A stretch of 64,000 bases of DNA from Parasedimentitalea denitrificans (GTDB taxonomy: Bacteria; Pseudomonadota; Alphaproteobacteria; Rhodobacterales; Rhodobacteraceae): positions 34,248 to 98,247 of the forward strand of contig NZ_QHLQ01000016.1 in the NCBI RefSeq assembly GCF_011813015.1. Direction: 5' to 3'. The stretch's first letter is position 1; each line of letters opens with the position of its first letter. The translations under genes were made by a program, and so were the position numbers. Of this stretch, positions 35,393 through 44,175 are shown piece by piece. The notes under the pieces were generated by a model, which was given only the letters and a program-made list of their open reading frames with translations, did no database searches and was not told the DNA's origin.

Positions 35393-37292
35393 ACCGAGCG
35401 GCTACAAGCTAACTGCTGGGCTTCTTGCTGGCACTGCGATCGCAAGTGTCGTCTATCTTGGCTACCAGATCAAAGGACTTGATGAGTCTTATGGCCGAAT
35501 TGCTGAGGATATTGGCTATTACACTCAACAGGTTTCAGATCTCCGTGAAAATCAGAGTGCTTTGCGGAGTGACCTTGCTTTTCTGAGACGTGAAAAGGCT
35601 GCATCTGAGCTGCGTTTGGCAGAACTGGAAGCCCAAAAAATCGCAGCCGAAACTGCAGTCAATCAGGCGCAGGAAGCGGCAAATGGCTTCGATGAGACGA
35701 TTTTATCCTTAAAAAACCGCCTTGATGGTGCTCAAAACGTGATTGCTCAGGGCAATCAAATGCAAAGAGACATTTCCAGCCTCGAAGGCTCGTTAATAGA
35801 ATTGAAGCGCCAACAAAATGCACTGAGCAACGATGTTTCTGGACTGGAAAGCCAAAAATCTAATGCTACTGGTGAAGTAGAGCAATTGCGGGATGATCTG
35901 CAGAATTTAACAACGCGGATCAGCGATCTGCGCAACCAACGTGAAAAGCTGTCCAGAGATGTTGTAGGGCTTGATGCTCAACGTATCGAAAAAGCGTCAA
36001 TTTCCGAGCAAATCCGCAGACTGACAGTAGAGGCCGCAGATCTTGAAAAGCGGATCGAACAGGCTCGGCAAGGGACGGAAAACGGGGAAGACGAATTAGA
36101 GCGGTTGTCAGTTCTTCTTTCAAGTTCGGAAGTAGAACTTGGTCAGGTTCGTGAACAGCTGGGACATGCAAAAGGCTTGCTGGGCTCCGCTACCGCAGAA
36201 TTGGGTCAGCGACAGACGCAACTGGAAAACTTAACCGAACAAGCGACACGAGCCTCGGCAGACAACAGTGCGGCAATGCAAGAACAAGCGCGTGCTGAAG
36301 CTGCAGTCGAACAACTGCGTTTAGAGCGCAGCAGCCTAAAGGCAGAACTCATCAGTGTAACGGAGGAAGTGGCTGAATTAAGGATCGTAAGCGACCGTCT
36401 GAACGCCGAGATCCAAGCCGGGCAAGTGAGACAGAAAGAACTTGCTATGCTCAGCCATGACCTCCTGGAAATGAAGACAGAACGTGAAGTTCTTTCACCG
36501 GCGCTTGAAAAATTACGACAGGACGTTGCAATCGCGAAAGAAGAATTAGAACAGCTTGAGCCCGACCTACAGGCGTCGCGAGAAACGCTCGCTGGATTGG
36601 CCGCACGTGAAGGTGAGTTGCTCCAGCGGGTTAATGCGCTGGAGTTCGAGGCAAAACAGGCAAGCGTTAACCTGGCTACTACGCAGCAAGAACATGAAGA
36701 AATGCAAGAGATGTTGGCGGCACTGAAATCAGAAAATGGGGCCGCAAAACTTGAAAGAAGTCGGCTTGAAGGTGAGATCTCGGTAAAATCTACTGAGCTG
36801 CAAAACCTTGTAACGGAAATTGCAGTCATACAGGCAAGGATAAAGGAAAATACGGTAACTGAAAGCAGCCTTGCAGCGCTAAAAACAGAGCGCGATAGCC
36901 TTGTTCCTATGATTTCCGAAAGAAGAAGAGAGCTGACGCAGGTGCGCGCTGAACTTGATCTCACCGTTTCTGACCTTCAATCGACGAAGGTTTCGGTAAC
37001 CGCACTCGCTGGTCGCAAAGGCGAATTGGAACAGAGGATTGCCAATCTAACGGATGAAGCGGCTGATGCCCTGACCGCAAAACAAACAGCTGAGGCAAAG
37101 AATGAGCAACAAGCCGAACTTCAGGGTCGTGCCAGAAGAGAGAGAGACTCGCTTCAACGGCAAATAGACAGTTTGAAGGATCAGTATGGCGATCTCATCG
37201 AACAGATCGGGATTGCCAACCTGCCCCTGGTTCAACCGGTTGATACACCCGCTGACACCGTACCGCCTCAACCGCCTACGACCAGCAAATAA
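35364..37292 (+). CDS. Membrane-anchored long coiled-coil protein
   Basis: A 642-residue protein. The TTG at 35364 is taken as start because GGAGG lies six bases upstream; it overlaps the helicase gene by 29 bp. Residues 14-32 (LTAGLLAGTAIASVVYL) form one transmembrane helix. Residues 40-620 are an almost unbroken heptad-rich coiled coil, followed by a Pro/Thr tail. No enzyme motif is present. Extensive coiled coils are the hallmark of CoCoNuT systems, and this protein could tether the complex to the membrane or act as a sensor or scaffold. Twelve bases separate it from the McrB-like gene. Confidence 0.85.
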   Translation: MTSSNKNSRKPSGYKLTAGLLAGTAIASVVYLGYQIKGLDESYGRIAEDIGYYTQQVSDLRENQSALRSDLAFLRREKAASELRLAELEAQKIAAETAVNQAQEAANGFDETILSLKNRLDGAQNVIAQGNQMQRDISSLEGSLIELKRQQNALSNDVSGLESQKSNATGEVEQLRDDLQNLTTRISDLRNQREKLSRDVVGLDAQRIEKASISEQIRRLTVEAADLEKRIEQARQGTENGEDELERLSVLLSSSEVELGQVREQLGHAKGLLGSATAELGQRQTQLENLTEQATRASADNSAAMQEQARAEAAVEQLRLERSSLKAELISVTEEVAELRIVSDRLNAEIQAGQVRQKELAMLSHDLLEMKTEREVLSPALEKLRQDVAIAKEELEQLEPDLQASRETLAGLAAREGELLQRVNALEFEAKQASVNLATTQQEHEEMQEMLAALKSENGAAKLERSRLEGEISVKSTELQNLVTEIAVIQARIKENTVTESSLAALKTERDSLVPMISERRRELTQVRAELDLTVSDLQSTKVSVTALAGRKGELEQRIANLTDEAADALTAKQTAEAKNEQQAELQGRARRERDSLQRQIDSLKDQYGDLIEQIGIANLPLVQPVDTPADTVPPQPPTTSK

Positions 37293-37304
37293 GGAACTAA
37301 ATAG

Positions 37305-39332
37305 ATGCCTACGATAGATACGACGATGGTCGTTTTTGTAATTGGTGCAGCTTTGGCCTTGCTTGCGGTTGTCCAATTCATGCTCGCAATGAAACATGAC
37401 AAAGCAGTGGCTGCTGCAGGGCCGATTGAGGAACTTGCTACTTATGATGCTCGCCTCGCGCAAAAAAAGGACCTGCTGGTCGATCTTGAGGAAGAACTTG
37501 AAAAGCGGCGACAGAACATTGCAACTATCGCGGATGTTCAGGTTGAAGTTGATGCACTGGTACGACAGCGAGAAAACCTGTTGACGGAATGGGCCACGCT
37601 TGAAGAAAAGCGCCAGGAAGTGACAACGGTACGGGAGGACATGGAAGCGGCCATGGTTGAACGCCAGTCATTGGAAGCTGAATTGTCTGAGAAGCGGCAA
37701 GAGTACCTGACGGTTCAGGAACGGCTTGAAAGGGCCGAGCAACTTGTTCACCAAACAGCGGCGCTAACGAAGGAAAAAGAAGAACTTGACGCCATCGTCG
37801 GACAGCTACGTGACGAGGGGCGACGCCTACAAGACGCAGAACTACGGGTTGTAGAGCTTCAGTCGCAGGCAACCGAGTTGGAAACTAAACTTGCATTACT
37901 GCAAGGGCGAATTTCTCAAAAAGAAAGCGAAATTGGGGAGGTCGATGCGCGTGTTACTGCCGAGCGCGAGGCGTTGGCTCAATCGCAAGTTCAATTGTCA
38001 AAGGTCACTGCCGATATTGCCTCCCAAGATAGCGAGGTCAGGCGGCAAAAAGGTGAAGTCTCCGCATTGGAAGAAAAACGCGGTATGCTGGAAGCTCGAC
38101 TTGCGGTTTTGGTAGAAGAGATCGCCCGCAAAGAAGGCCAGGCCTCGGGATCATCCAACACCTCTACTGGTGTCGATCCGCTGAAGGAACTTAAAGAGAA
38201 ACCCCCGGTTATTCTGGAACTTGAAAAATGGGTTGAGCACAGCCAGATTTCCGAAGCCGAAGCGCTCAAAAACGTTGAGAACCGGTTCAAGGCGAGTGGC
38301 TTGGATTATCCGCAGCGTATTTTGCGCGCCTTTCATACAGCTATGAAGGTGAACGAGAGCACCCAAATGGCAGTTCTTGCGGGCATTTCGGGAACCGGGA
38401 AGAGCCAGCTGCCTCGCCAATATGCGGCAGGTATGGGCATCGGTTTTCTTCAGGTTCCGGTACAGCCGCGGTGGGACAGCCCGCAGGACTTGATGGGCTT
38501 TTATAACTACATTGAAGGGCGGTTCCGTCCGACGGACATGGCAAGAGCTCTATGGTCGCTTGATCCTCTCAACAATAGCGAAGCCGTTTCTGACCGAATG
38601 ATGATGATTTTGCTGGACGAGATGAACTTGGCCCGCGTCGAGTACTATTTCTCTGACTTTCTTAGTCGCCTTGAAAGCCGACCGCATTTAGATTTGGTTG
38701 GCGATTTCAACCAACGTAAGGACGCTGAGATCGAACTGGAAATTCCAAAGCTGGAAAGATCACCACGGATTTTCCCTGGCTACAACTTGCTCTTTGCGGG
38801 CACTATGAATGAGGATGAAAGCACCCAATCGCTATCGGATAAGGTGGTCGATCGGGCTAACATTCTGCGGTTTGCGGCCCCCAAAAGCATCAAAAGTGGA
38901 AAAGCCGAAGGGAGTTTCCCAGAGATGAAAGCTCTGCCACAGCACACCTGGAACGGCTGGGTTCGGCCTATCTCTGATATCGAAAGAGACCAAGACGTAA
39001 CGAAGAAAGTGGCTCAGATGGTAGAGCTGATGAAAGGTTTTAAAAGCCCGTTTGGCCATCGCCTGGGCCGCGCAATAATGGCCTATGTCGCTAATTACCC
39101 TCAACTGGAGGGCGCAGATCCTATTCGGAATGCCTTAGCAGATCAGGTTGAAATGCGTTTGCTTCCAAAATTGCGCGGGGTAGAGGTAGATGTAATGGAA
39201 CCTCAGTTCTCTGCTCTGCGCAATTTTGTTGAGCGTGATCTTGGTGACGGTGTTTTAGCCGAAGCGATCAGCGAGGCACTGCAACACGCAGAAAGTACCG
39301 GTCAATTTGTTTGGACTGGAGTCACACGATAA
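37305..39332 (+). CDS. McrB-type AAA+ NTPase with membrane anchor and coiled coil
   Basis: A 675-residue protein. Residues 5-24 form a transmembrane helix, 45-290 a coiled coil, and 320-620 an AAA+ domain. Walker A is GISGTGKS (about 359). Walker B is ILLDEMNLARVEYYFSDFL (about 433), the McrB-like DExN form. AGTMNEDES (about 500) matches the McrB MNxxD signature that binds guanine, with Glu at a variable place. McrB homologues are GTPases that drive the McrC partner. The coiled-coil fusion is the CnuB architecture of CoCoNuTs. Its stop overlaps the next start (TAATG). Confidence 0.9.
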   Translation: MPTIDTTMVVFVIGAALALLAVVQFMLAMKHDKAVAAAGPIEELATYDARLAQKKDLLVDLEEELEKRRQNIATIADVQVEVDALVRQRENLLTEWATLEEKRQEVTTVREDMEAAMVERQSLEAELSEKRQEYLTVQERLERAEQLVHQTAALTKEKEELDAIVGQLRDEGRRLQDAELRVVELQSQATELETKLALLQGRISQKESEIGEVDARVTAEREALAQSQVQLSKVTADIASQDSEVRRQKGEVSALEEKRGMLEARLAVLVEEIARKEGQASGSSNTSTGVDPLKELKEKPPVILELEKWVEHSQISEAEALKNVENRFKASGLDYPQRILRAFHTAMKVNESTQMAVLAGISGTGKSQLPRQYAAGMGIGFLQVPVQPRWDSPQDLMGFYNYIEGRFRPTDMARALWSLDPLNNSEAVSDRMMMILLDEMNLARVEYYFSDFLSRLESRPHLDLVGDFNQRKDAEIELEIPKLERSPRIFPGYNLLFAGTMNEDESTQSLSDKVVDRANILRFAAPKSIKSGKAEGSFPEMKALPQHTWNGWVRPISDIERDQDVTKKVAQMVELMKGFKSPFGHRLGRAIMAYVANYPQLEGADPIRNALADQVEMRLLPKLRGVEVDVMEPQFSALRNFVERDLGDGVLAEAISEALQHAESTGQFVWTGVTR

Positions 39333-40837
39333 TGTCTCGCCTTGTGCGGCCTTGGGCCGGACGTTTTCTGGATGAGGGGACAGCGTTTGGCCCAGGGGAC
39401 AGCTTACTCAGTGAGATCACTGGACCACTTCCGAAAGACCAAGAATTTGTACTGCTGATGCAAGGTGCGCTTCAAGGGCAAGGTAAAGCCTTGTGCTTGC
39501 ACCCTTACCCCAAGTGGGAAGCTGCCCTTCGGCCAGATCGGGGTGGGTTTCCTGTCCGGCCCCGTACTGGGCAGGAGCCCAAAAACGATAGCGAAGAAAT
39601 TGCGTCTCAAGCACTTGGGAGGATGAATGAAGTTCTGGCGAGAGTGCAGGAACTTCAGGAGGCCCTTGATGAGCCATCTGAAACCTGGCCGCGCTTGCGT
39701 GCCGCCTGGACAAGAGCGCAAGATGAAGAAGATCCAAGGATGGCAGAGATCGTGCGTCAAGCACGTGATTTATTGCCGGTTGTTCGCAATCTTGAAAAGC
39801 GTATCAGAAGGGTGTTACGCCGACATAGAGAGTTAACGCCGCTCGACCGAGTGCAAGAAATGGACCGTGCGTCCATGGTTTGGTTAAGTCGGCAACCGGG
39901 CAAAACGGTTGCAGAGCGAGCGGGAGCCAATCAGCGGATCCTGGCAACCGTTCGGCAAGAGGACTTTAACACTCTCGAAAACCGGGTCTTTCACTCTTAC
40001 CTTCGCTTGGCTGCAGATGTTGCCAGAGAATGGGTCCGGCAACACCCAAATGCCCAGGCGAGTAACCGATATAGAGCCGTGGATAGCTATCGTAAGGTAT
40101 GCCTGAGCCTTGCTCGTATGTTAGTTGGCCAGTCCGTCGGGCTGGCGGGTCCAGGCGCCACTCCCAACTACGTTTTGATGCAAGATAAAGGCTATAGGCT
40201 GGTATATGATGGCTGGATTAAACTCTTGCAGCGCCAAAAAATCGAGGATGATCTTTGGGCCTGGCAGGCTCAGGCTTGGACTGATTTTTCCGTTCTTGCC
40301 ATAGTCTTGGCCTTGGACGAACTGGAGGAGTCAGAATTGGTTGCCCAGTCGCCAATTCTCTGGCGTGACGAAGCATATACGGGGCGATGGTTTGAACAAG
40401 ACCGTCCGCTCGCTGTTTTCTGGTTGCGTGAAACCGGGCGTGTGGTTGAAGTTCAGGCCCGTCCAGAGGCTCCGGGTCCATTGCTGACACTTGCTCGAGC
40501 ACATGTTGCGCTTCGCATTACTGACCCGAACCGAGGAGATCTACCGAGGCGTGTCGCAGTTTGGACACCTCATGCGATGCAACGTTTCGACCTCGAACAA
40601 TCCGCAGAAGATAGTTTGGAACGTGTAAAGCAAATTCAACGGTTCAGCAGCCATGAAGTTCTCCGAAATGGTTTGATCCTGGCACCTGCGCACGGAGTGT
40701 CGGAAGCAATAACAAAATCCCACGACAACCTTAGAGTAAATGCAATTGCACTCGGTGCTTCTGGACAGACGCTTGCAGACGGACTGGATGCGTTGCGCGC
40801 CTTTGCTCGCAGCGAAATTTACCGGGGAGTTACATGA
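39332..40837 (+). CDS. McrC/DUF2357-type partner protein
   Basis: A 501-residue protein starting at the ATG that overlaps the preceding stop. The segment EDFNTLENRVFHSYLRLA near residue 210 is the DUF2357 hallmark (N-x-x-ENR), preceded by WLSRQPGKTV, as in McrC relatives. The C-terminal part (VFWLRETGRVVEVQARPE) lies where McrC carries PD-(D/E)XK, but I cannot find a clear Asp...Glu-x-Lys triad, so nuclease activity may be lost. It should stimulate the McrB-like NTPase. The stop overlaps the next gene in an ATGA junction. Confidence 0.85.
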   Translation: MSRLVRPWAGRFLDEGTAFGPGDSLLSEITGPLPKDQEFVLLMQGALQGQGKALCLHPYPKWEAALRPDRGGFPVRPRTGQEPKNDSEEIASQALGRMNEVLARVQELQEALDEPSETWPRLRAAWTRAQDEEDPRMAEIVRQARDLLPVVRNLEKRIRRVLRRHRELTPLDRVQEMDRASMVWLSRQPGKTVAERAGANQRILATVRQEDFNTLENRVFHSYLRLAADVAREWVRQHPNAQASNRYRAVDSYRKVCLSLARMLVGQSVGLAGPGATPNYVLMQDKGYRLVYDGWIKLLQRQKIEDDLWAWQAQAWTDFSVLAIVLALDELEESELVAQSPILWRDEAYTGRWFEQDRPLAVFWLRETGRVVEVQARPEAPGPLLTLARAHVALRITDPNRGDLPRRVAVWTPHAMQRFDLEQSAEDSLERVKQIQRFSSHEVLRNGLILAPAHGVSEAITKSHDNLRVNAIALGASGQTLADGLDALRAFARSEIYRGVT

Positions 40838-43215
40838 AAAAAGCGAAGCTCTGCGGGTATGATCTCAACGGTTGGCGAGACTTGGCTGCTCGAAATTGGA
40901 GCATCCTCCCTGGTGAGGGTGAGCGCTTAGGCCCTGCCCAGATTGGGCAAGGCGGCTTGGCTGGTGCAGTTGTGCGCATCGGCGAGGGCAAGCCCGAGAT
41001 CTGGGTCGGCGGAAAGCAGGCAGATCTTGCTCCACATGGTCTTGGCGGGGGCTGGGGAGAAGTCGGTGCCCCGGAACGAAAGATTTCTATTCGCGCTCTA
41101 ATTGAAGGGCATGCTGAAAACCCGTCAGCGCTGTCGTCGGCCATTGTCGGTCTTGCAAGTGGCGCACGGTTTTCGGTGATGTCGATTGATGACGCCCCGT
41201 CGACAACTGAAGCCATGCAGGAAAGAATGTTAGCTGCGATGGTCACCTCACGACTGTCAAATCCAATGCTTGTATGGCGATCAGTTCTTGCGGCACTTTA
41301 CTACATCGCCGAAGGGCATGCACGTCCGGACACAACTCTGGGTATCATCAATCATAGTCAGGACGGCTTCTCAGTTCAAAGACTTCGCATTCTTCAGCAG
41401 GATGGGCGAAATGCTTCATTGCTCGCACCAGAGCGACGGTTCGCGGCACAGCAAGTGGGGTCTGAGTATGGCTATGAATCTTTACTTAAGACTGCGCGGG
41501 AAACGGTGTTGGGCGGTGAGACCTTCAATCAGCGCACAGCGCACCGCGCGCAGGCCAATGCAGTTGCACGTCTGTTATTGGGTGAAGAGGCTAAGCCGGA
41601 AATTCTCAGAACCTTGAACGGTGATTGGGACATACTTGAGCCGCCATCCGAGCTGGATTTTCCCTTGGGCGAATTTGAACCAGGTGATTTGGCAGATCTT
41701 GGAGACTGCGACGAAATTCTACTGGAAAGCTTGACCACTGGCACCGTTCGGAAGCGGGTCGAAGCATTGGTATCTGAAGCGGCTGACAAAGAAATATGTG
41801 CTCTTCCAGTGGACGCTGTGGCTCGGGGCGCGCTTGAAGCTGCTACCAGGATTTCTGGCGGAGACCCTGTCTATTTTGATTTTCTGCCCAATATCTCGAC
41901 AATTGTCTTCTCTAATGATGGCGCCCAAAATTATGATCTTGTCGATGGCAAGGAGACCCTCGAGGCTGGACGTTATTTCCGCAGCAAAGAGCCGGCGCGC
42001 CTTGGTATCCCAGCGGGGCAAAGCTCCATTTCTGTTTACCTGAACAAGGAAGCTGAAGAACATCCACGCAAAGTTGTAGTGGATATTGGTGCTCCACTGC
42101 CCAGCCCTTCGCCCGTTTCTCTTTGGGTCGAGCAAAAACCCGCAGCGGGTCGCGCGCGTATTCTTCTGGAAGCAAGTGATCTTGGGAGGCAGTTTGTGGT
42201 GGATTGGGAAGCTGCTGAGGAAGTGCCCGAGGATTGGGATACTATCATTGACAGCTTGGAGAATGTGCCACCGACCATCCCTGCGCGTTTGATCCTCAGC
42301 AATGGAATGCACGCGTGGGAAGATGGCAAGCATGGCCCCGGCCTTTCTTCTTTGTTGGCAATGAACGTGGATCAATCAATTGTTGATTGGGATGACCTCG
42401 CAGCAAAGCTGGCGTCGCGCCCCTTCAAGCAGTATTGCATTTCCAGCGACGGTGAACTGCCGACTACAGTCGATCCCTCTGACATTAGCCGGTTGGAGAA
42501 ACTGACAAAGCGCGCGTTGGAGGATACGATACGGCGCACTGTAGCTGTCGATGATCGCAGGAACAATTCCGCACTGAAATTTCTGACCTGGCAGTTCAAA
42601 AAATGCCCTGAGAAAATTTCAGAATTGCTTTTGGAATGCGTATCGGCTCGTAGCCTTCCTTTGTTCAAACACCCGTTTGTTACCCATCCGTCTCACCTCG
42701 TTCTTGTATATCAAGGGCTTGGCCGGATTTCTTCCGATACAGCAACAGAAGAACGCATTCTGCGTAGTATCTTAGAAACACCGATAAACACTTGGAACTG
42801 GCGGATCGAGGCAGCATGTTTGGCCTTGTTACTGTCTCGGTCTGAGACCGCTCCTCTGTTGTTGACACAGGAGCAAGTGCAATTGATCGCCAAGCGTATT
42901 CTATTTGAATTTAAGGACAATCTGAACTCGGACTATACCAAGTTTTTCTATGCACCATTCCTGTTGGCTGGCTTGTTGCGTTTTCGGTTGTGCGATCCAC
43001 AGGCCCTCGTAGAAGGTAGGGATGAAATGGGGTCTCGGCTGGCCTCGGCGGTTCAAAGAACGCTGGGCGATTTCAATCGGCGTAAATCTCAAAGCCCAAG
43101 ATTTAAAAAAGCAGTCACACGTTACCAACCCATACTTTTGGATCTTGCTAAAGAACTCCAAGGTCAGGGAACAAATCCAGACCTTCTATTGGATATTTAT
43201 AATACTACTGATTAA
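40834..43215 (+). CDS. Hsp70-like protein of the McrBC-derived operon
   Basis: A 793-residue protein. The N-terminus (KLCGYDLNGWRDL) and GIINHSQDGFSVQRLRI near residue 170 look like actin-fold phosphate loops. Residues 345-460, with GQSSISVYLNKE, look like the DnaK substrate-binding beta-domain. The final 250 residues are all helical. The Hsp70 reading is by eye and divergent; the usual DnaK DLGTTxS motif is changed. Hsp70 homologues predicted to bind RNA are recorded in CoCoNuT systems, which agrees with the other four genes. The ATG overlaps the McrC-like stop. Confidence 0.65.
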   Translation: MKKAKLCGYDLNGWRDLAARNWSILPGEGERLGPAQIGQGGLAGAVVRIGEGKPEIWVGGKQADLAPHGLGGGWGEVGAPERKISIRALIEGHAENPSALSSAIVGLASGARFSVMSIDDAPSTTEAMQERMLAAMVTSRLSNPMLVWRSVLAALYYIAEGHARPDTTLGIINHSQDGFSVQRLRILQQDGRNASLLAPERRFAAQQVGSEYGYESLLKTARETVLGGETFNQRTAHRAQANAVARLLLGEEAKPEILRTLNGDWDILEPPSELDFPLGEFEPGDLADLGDCDEILLESLTTGTVRKRVEALVSEAADKEICALPVDAVARGALEAATRISGGDPVYFDFLPNISTIVFSNDGAQNYDLVDGKETLEAGRYFRSKEPARLGIPAGQSSISVYLNKEAEEHPRKVVVDIGAPLPSPSPVSLWVEQKPAAGRARILLEASDLGRQFVVDWEAAEEVPEDWDTIIDSLENVPPTIPARLILSNGMHAWEDGKHGPGLSSLLAMNVDQSIVDWDDLAAKLASRPFKQYCISSDGELPTTVDPSDISRLEKLTKRALEDTIRRTVAVDDRRNNSALKFLTWQFKKCPEKISELLLECVSARSLPLFKHPFVTHPSHLVLVYQGLGRISSDTATEERILRSILETPINTWNWRIEAACLALLLSRSETAPLLLTQEQVQLIAKRILFEFKDNLNSDYTKFFYAPFLLAGLLRFRLCDPQALVEGRDEMGSRLASAVQRTLGDFNRRKSQSPRFKKAVTRYQPILLDLAKELQGQGTNPDLLLDIYNTTD

Positions 43216-43478
43216 ATGGGGCCGCCGTGTCTCATGATGTTGTCTTCACACAGTGATGCAAAATGGTGCCGGTCCCGGAATCTAAGTTAAACGGAGCCCA
43301 AGCCGACAAGCTAAAAGAATGATCCGGAGGATTTTTTGATGAAATGTAACCGAACAAACGCGCTGGTGCCGCGGTCCTTCCTAATGGCAAAGAAAAGTAA
43401 CAAATGAGAGTTTGCGGCTGTGAGATTTCAGCACATGAAGTGAGACTGGCCGTCGTCTACAGGGATGACTAAGGCAAT

Positions 43479-43823
43479 GTGGCGAAGCTCCCTCTGAAGA
43501 CCACCCGAATAGAACTCAAAGATGACACATCTGAAGAGGACCTTAGGTCTTTTCTGGCCTCACTTGGTGAGTTTGCTCGTGACAATGAAGTAGAGACGTT
43601 TGCAATCAAAACGCGTGCGAAAAAGGGCAAGATGGCTGGTGGAGCCGTATCTTTCAAAATCGAGACCTTGATCCAACTCGTGGAAGGATGTGACACTAAG
43701 TTCGTCAATCCAGTTGCGCTCTCGAACTTTGCCAAAAAAGAAGTTGAAGAGTACCCTGAGAAACTGCTTGTCTATTTGAAGAACGCGTTCCTTGCAGGGG
43801 CATATGCCTTAACTAAAAGGTAA
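43479..43823 (+). CDS. Small hypothetical protein after the operon
   Basis: A 114-residue protein beginning at GTG 43479, about 260 bp beyond the Hsp70-like gene. TRIELKDDTSEEDLRSFLAS and FAIKTRAKKGKMAGGAVSFK suggest a small alpha/beta fold, with a helical C-terminus. The family is not recognised. It stands between the McrBC-derived operon and the 44176 nuclease-like gene and could belong with either. Confidence 0.5.
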   Translation: MAKLPLKTTRIELKDDTSEEDLRSFLASLGEFARDNEVETFAIKTRAKKGKMAGGAVSFKIETLIQLVEGCDTKFVNPVALSNFAKKEVEEYPEKLLVYLKNAFLAGAYALTKR

Positions 43824-44129
43824 TTGGCATCCGAGTTTCTGGGCTAAGGACACGTAATTTTCAAGTCGGGCTGCTGTCCACAATAGAGGAAAGTGCAGGT
43901 CCAGCAGCTCAAATTCGGAAATCTCCCTCCGGCAGTTAAACTGAGGAGCCAAAAATTCAATCCATTCAATTGGGCAAGGCGCTTCGTGGTCCTGGCAGAT
44001 GGTTGTAGTGTCTTCAGCTCTGGATTGGGGTTTGCGGGCGTGATTAGTTATTCCCCAGCTTTTAGGTGTGCGGAGTGGCTTCTGGAATTTCAAATCCCGA
44101 CAATTTGATGGTATCGGTTGCTTTTCCAT
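43809..44129 (-). CDS. Doubtful hypothetical protein
   Basis: A 106-residue reading frame opposite the flanking genes, overlapping the 43479 gene end by 15 bp. Its C-terminal half (APCPIEWIEFLAPQFN, ELLDLHFPLLW) has protein-like composition, but there is no family match and no good ribosome site. It is listed because it is the only coding candidate in the 43824-44175 gap; the gap may instead be plain regulatory DNA. Confidence 0.25.
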   Translation of the reverse strand: MEKQPIPSNCRDLKFQKPLRTPKSWGITNHARKPQSRAEDTTTICQDHEAPCPIEWIEFLAPQFNCRREISEFELLDLHFPLLWTAARLENYVSLAQKLGCQLPFS

Positions 44130-44175
44130 GAAGAGTGGCAACCTTTGAGTTGTACGGAGAGCGAGATTCGTACCA

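Noticed and set aside
36206..36964. Antisense frame of 252 codons opposite the coiled-coil gene
   Set aside because: It is Ser/Arg/Cys-rich low-complexity sequence, the expected complement of Glu/Ala/Leu-rich coiled-coil codons.
32201..43215. Other defence systems with helicases (DISARM, Zorya, BREX, Druantia) as identity of the five-gene operon
   Set aside because: No methylase, MotAB-like, PglZ or DUF1998 parts are seen. The McrB signature plus DUF2357 points to McrBC relatives.
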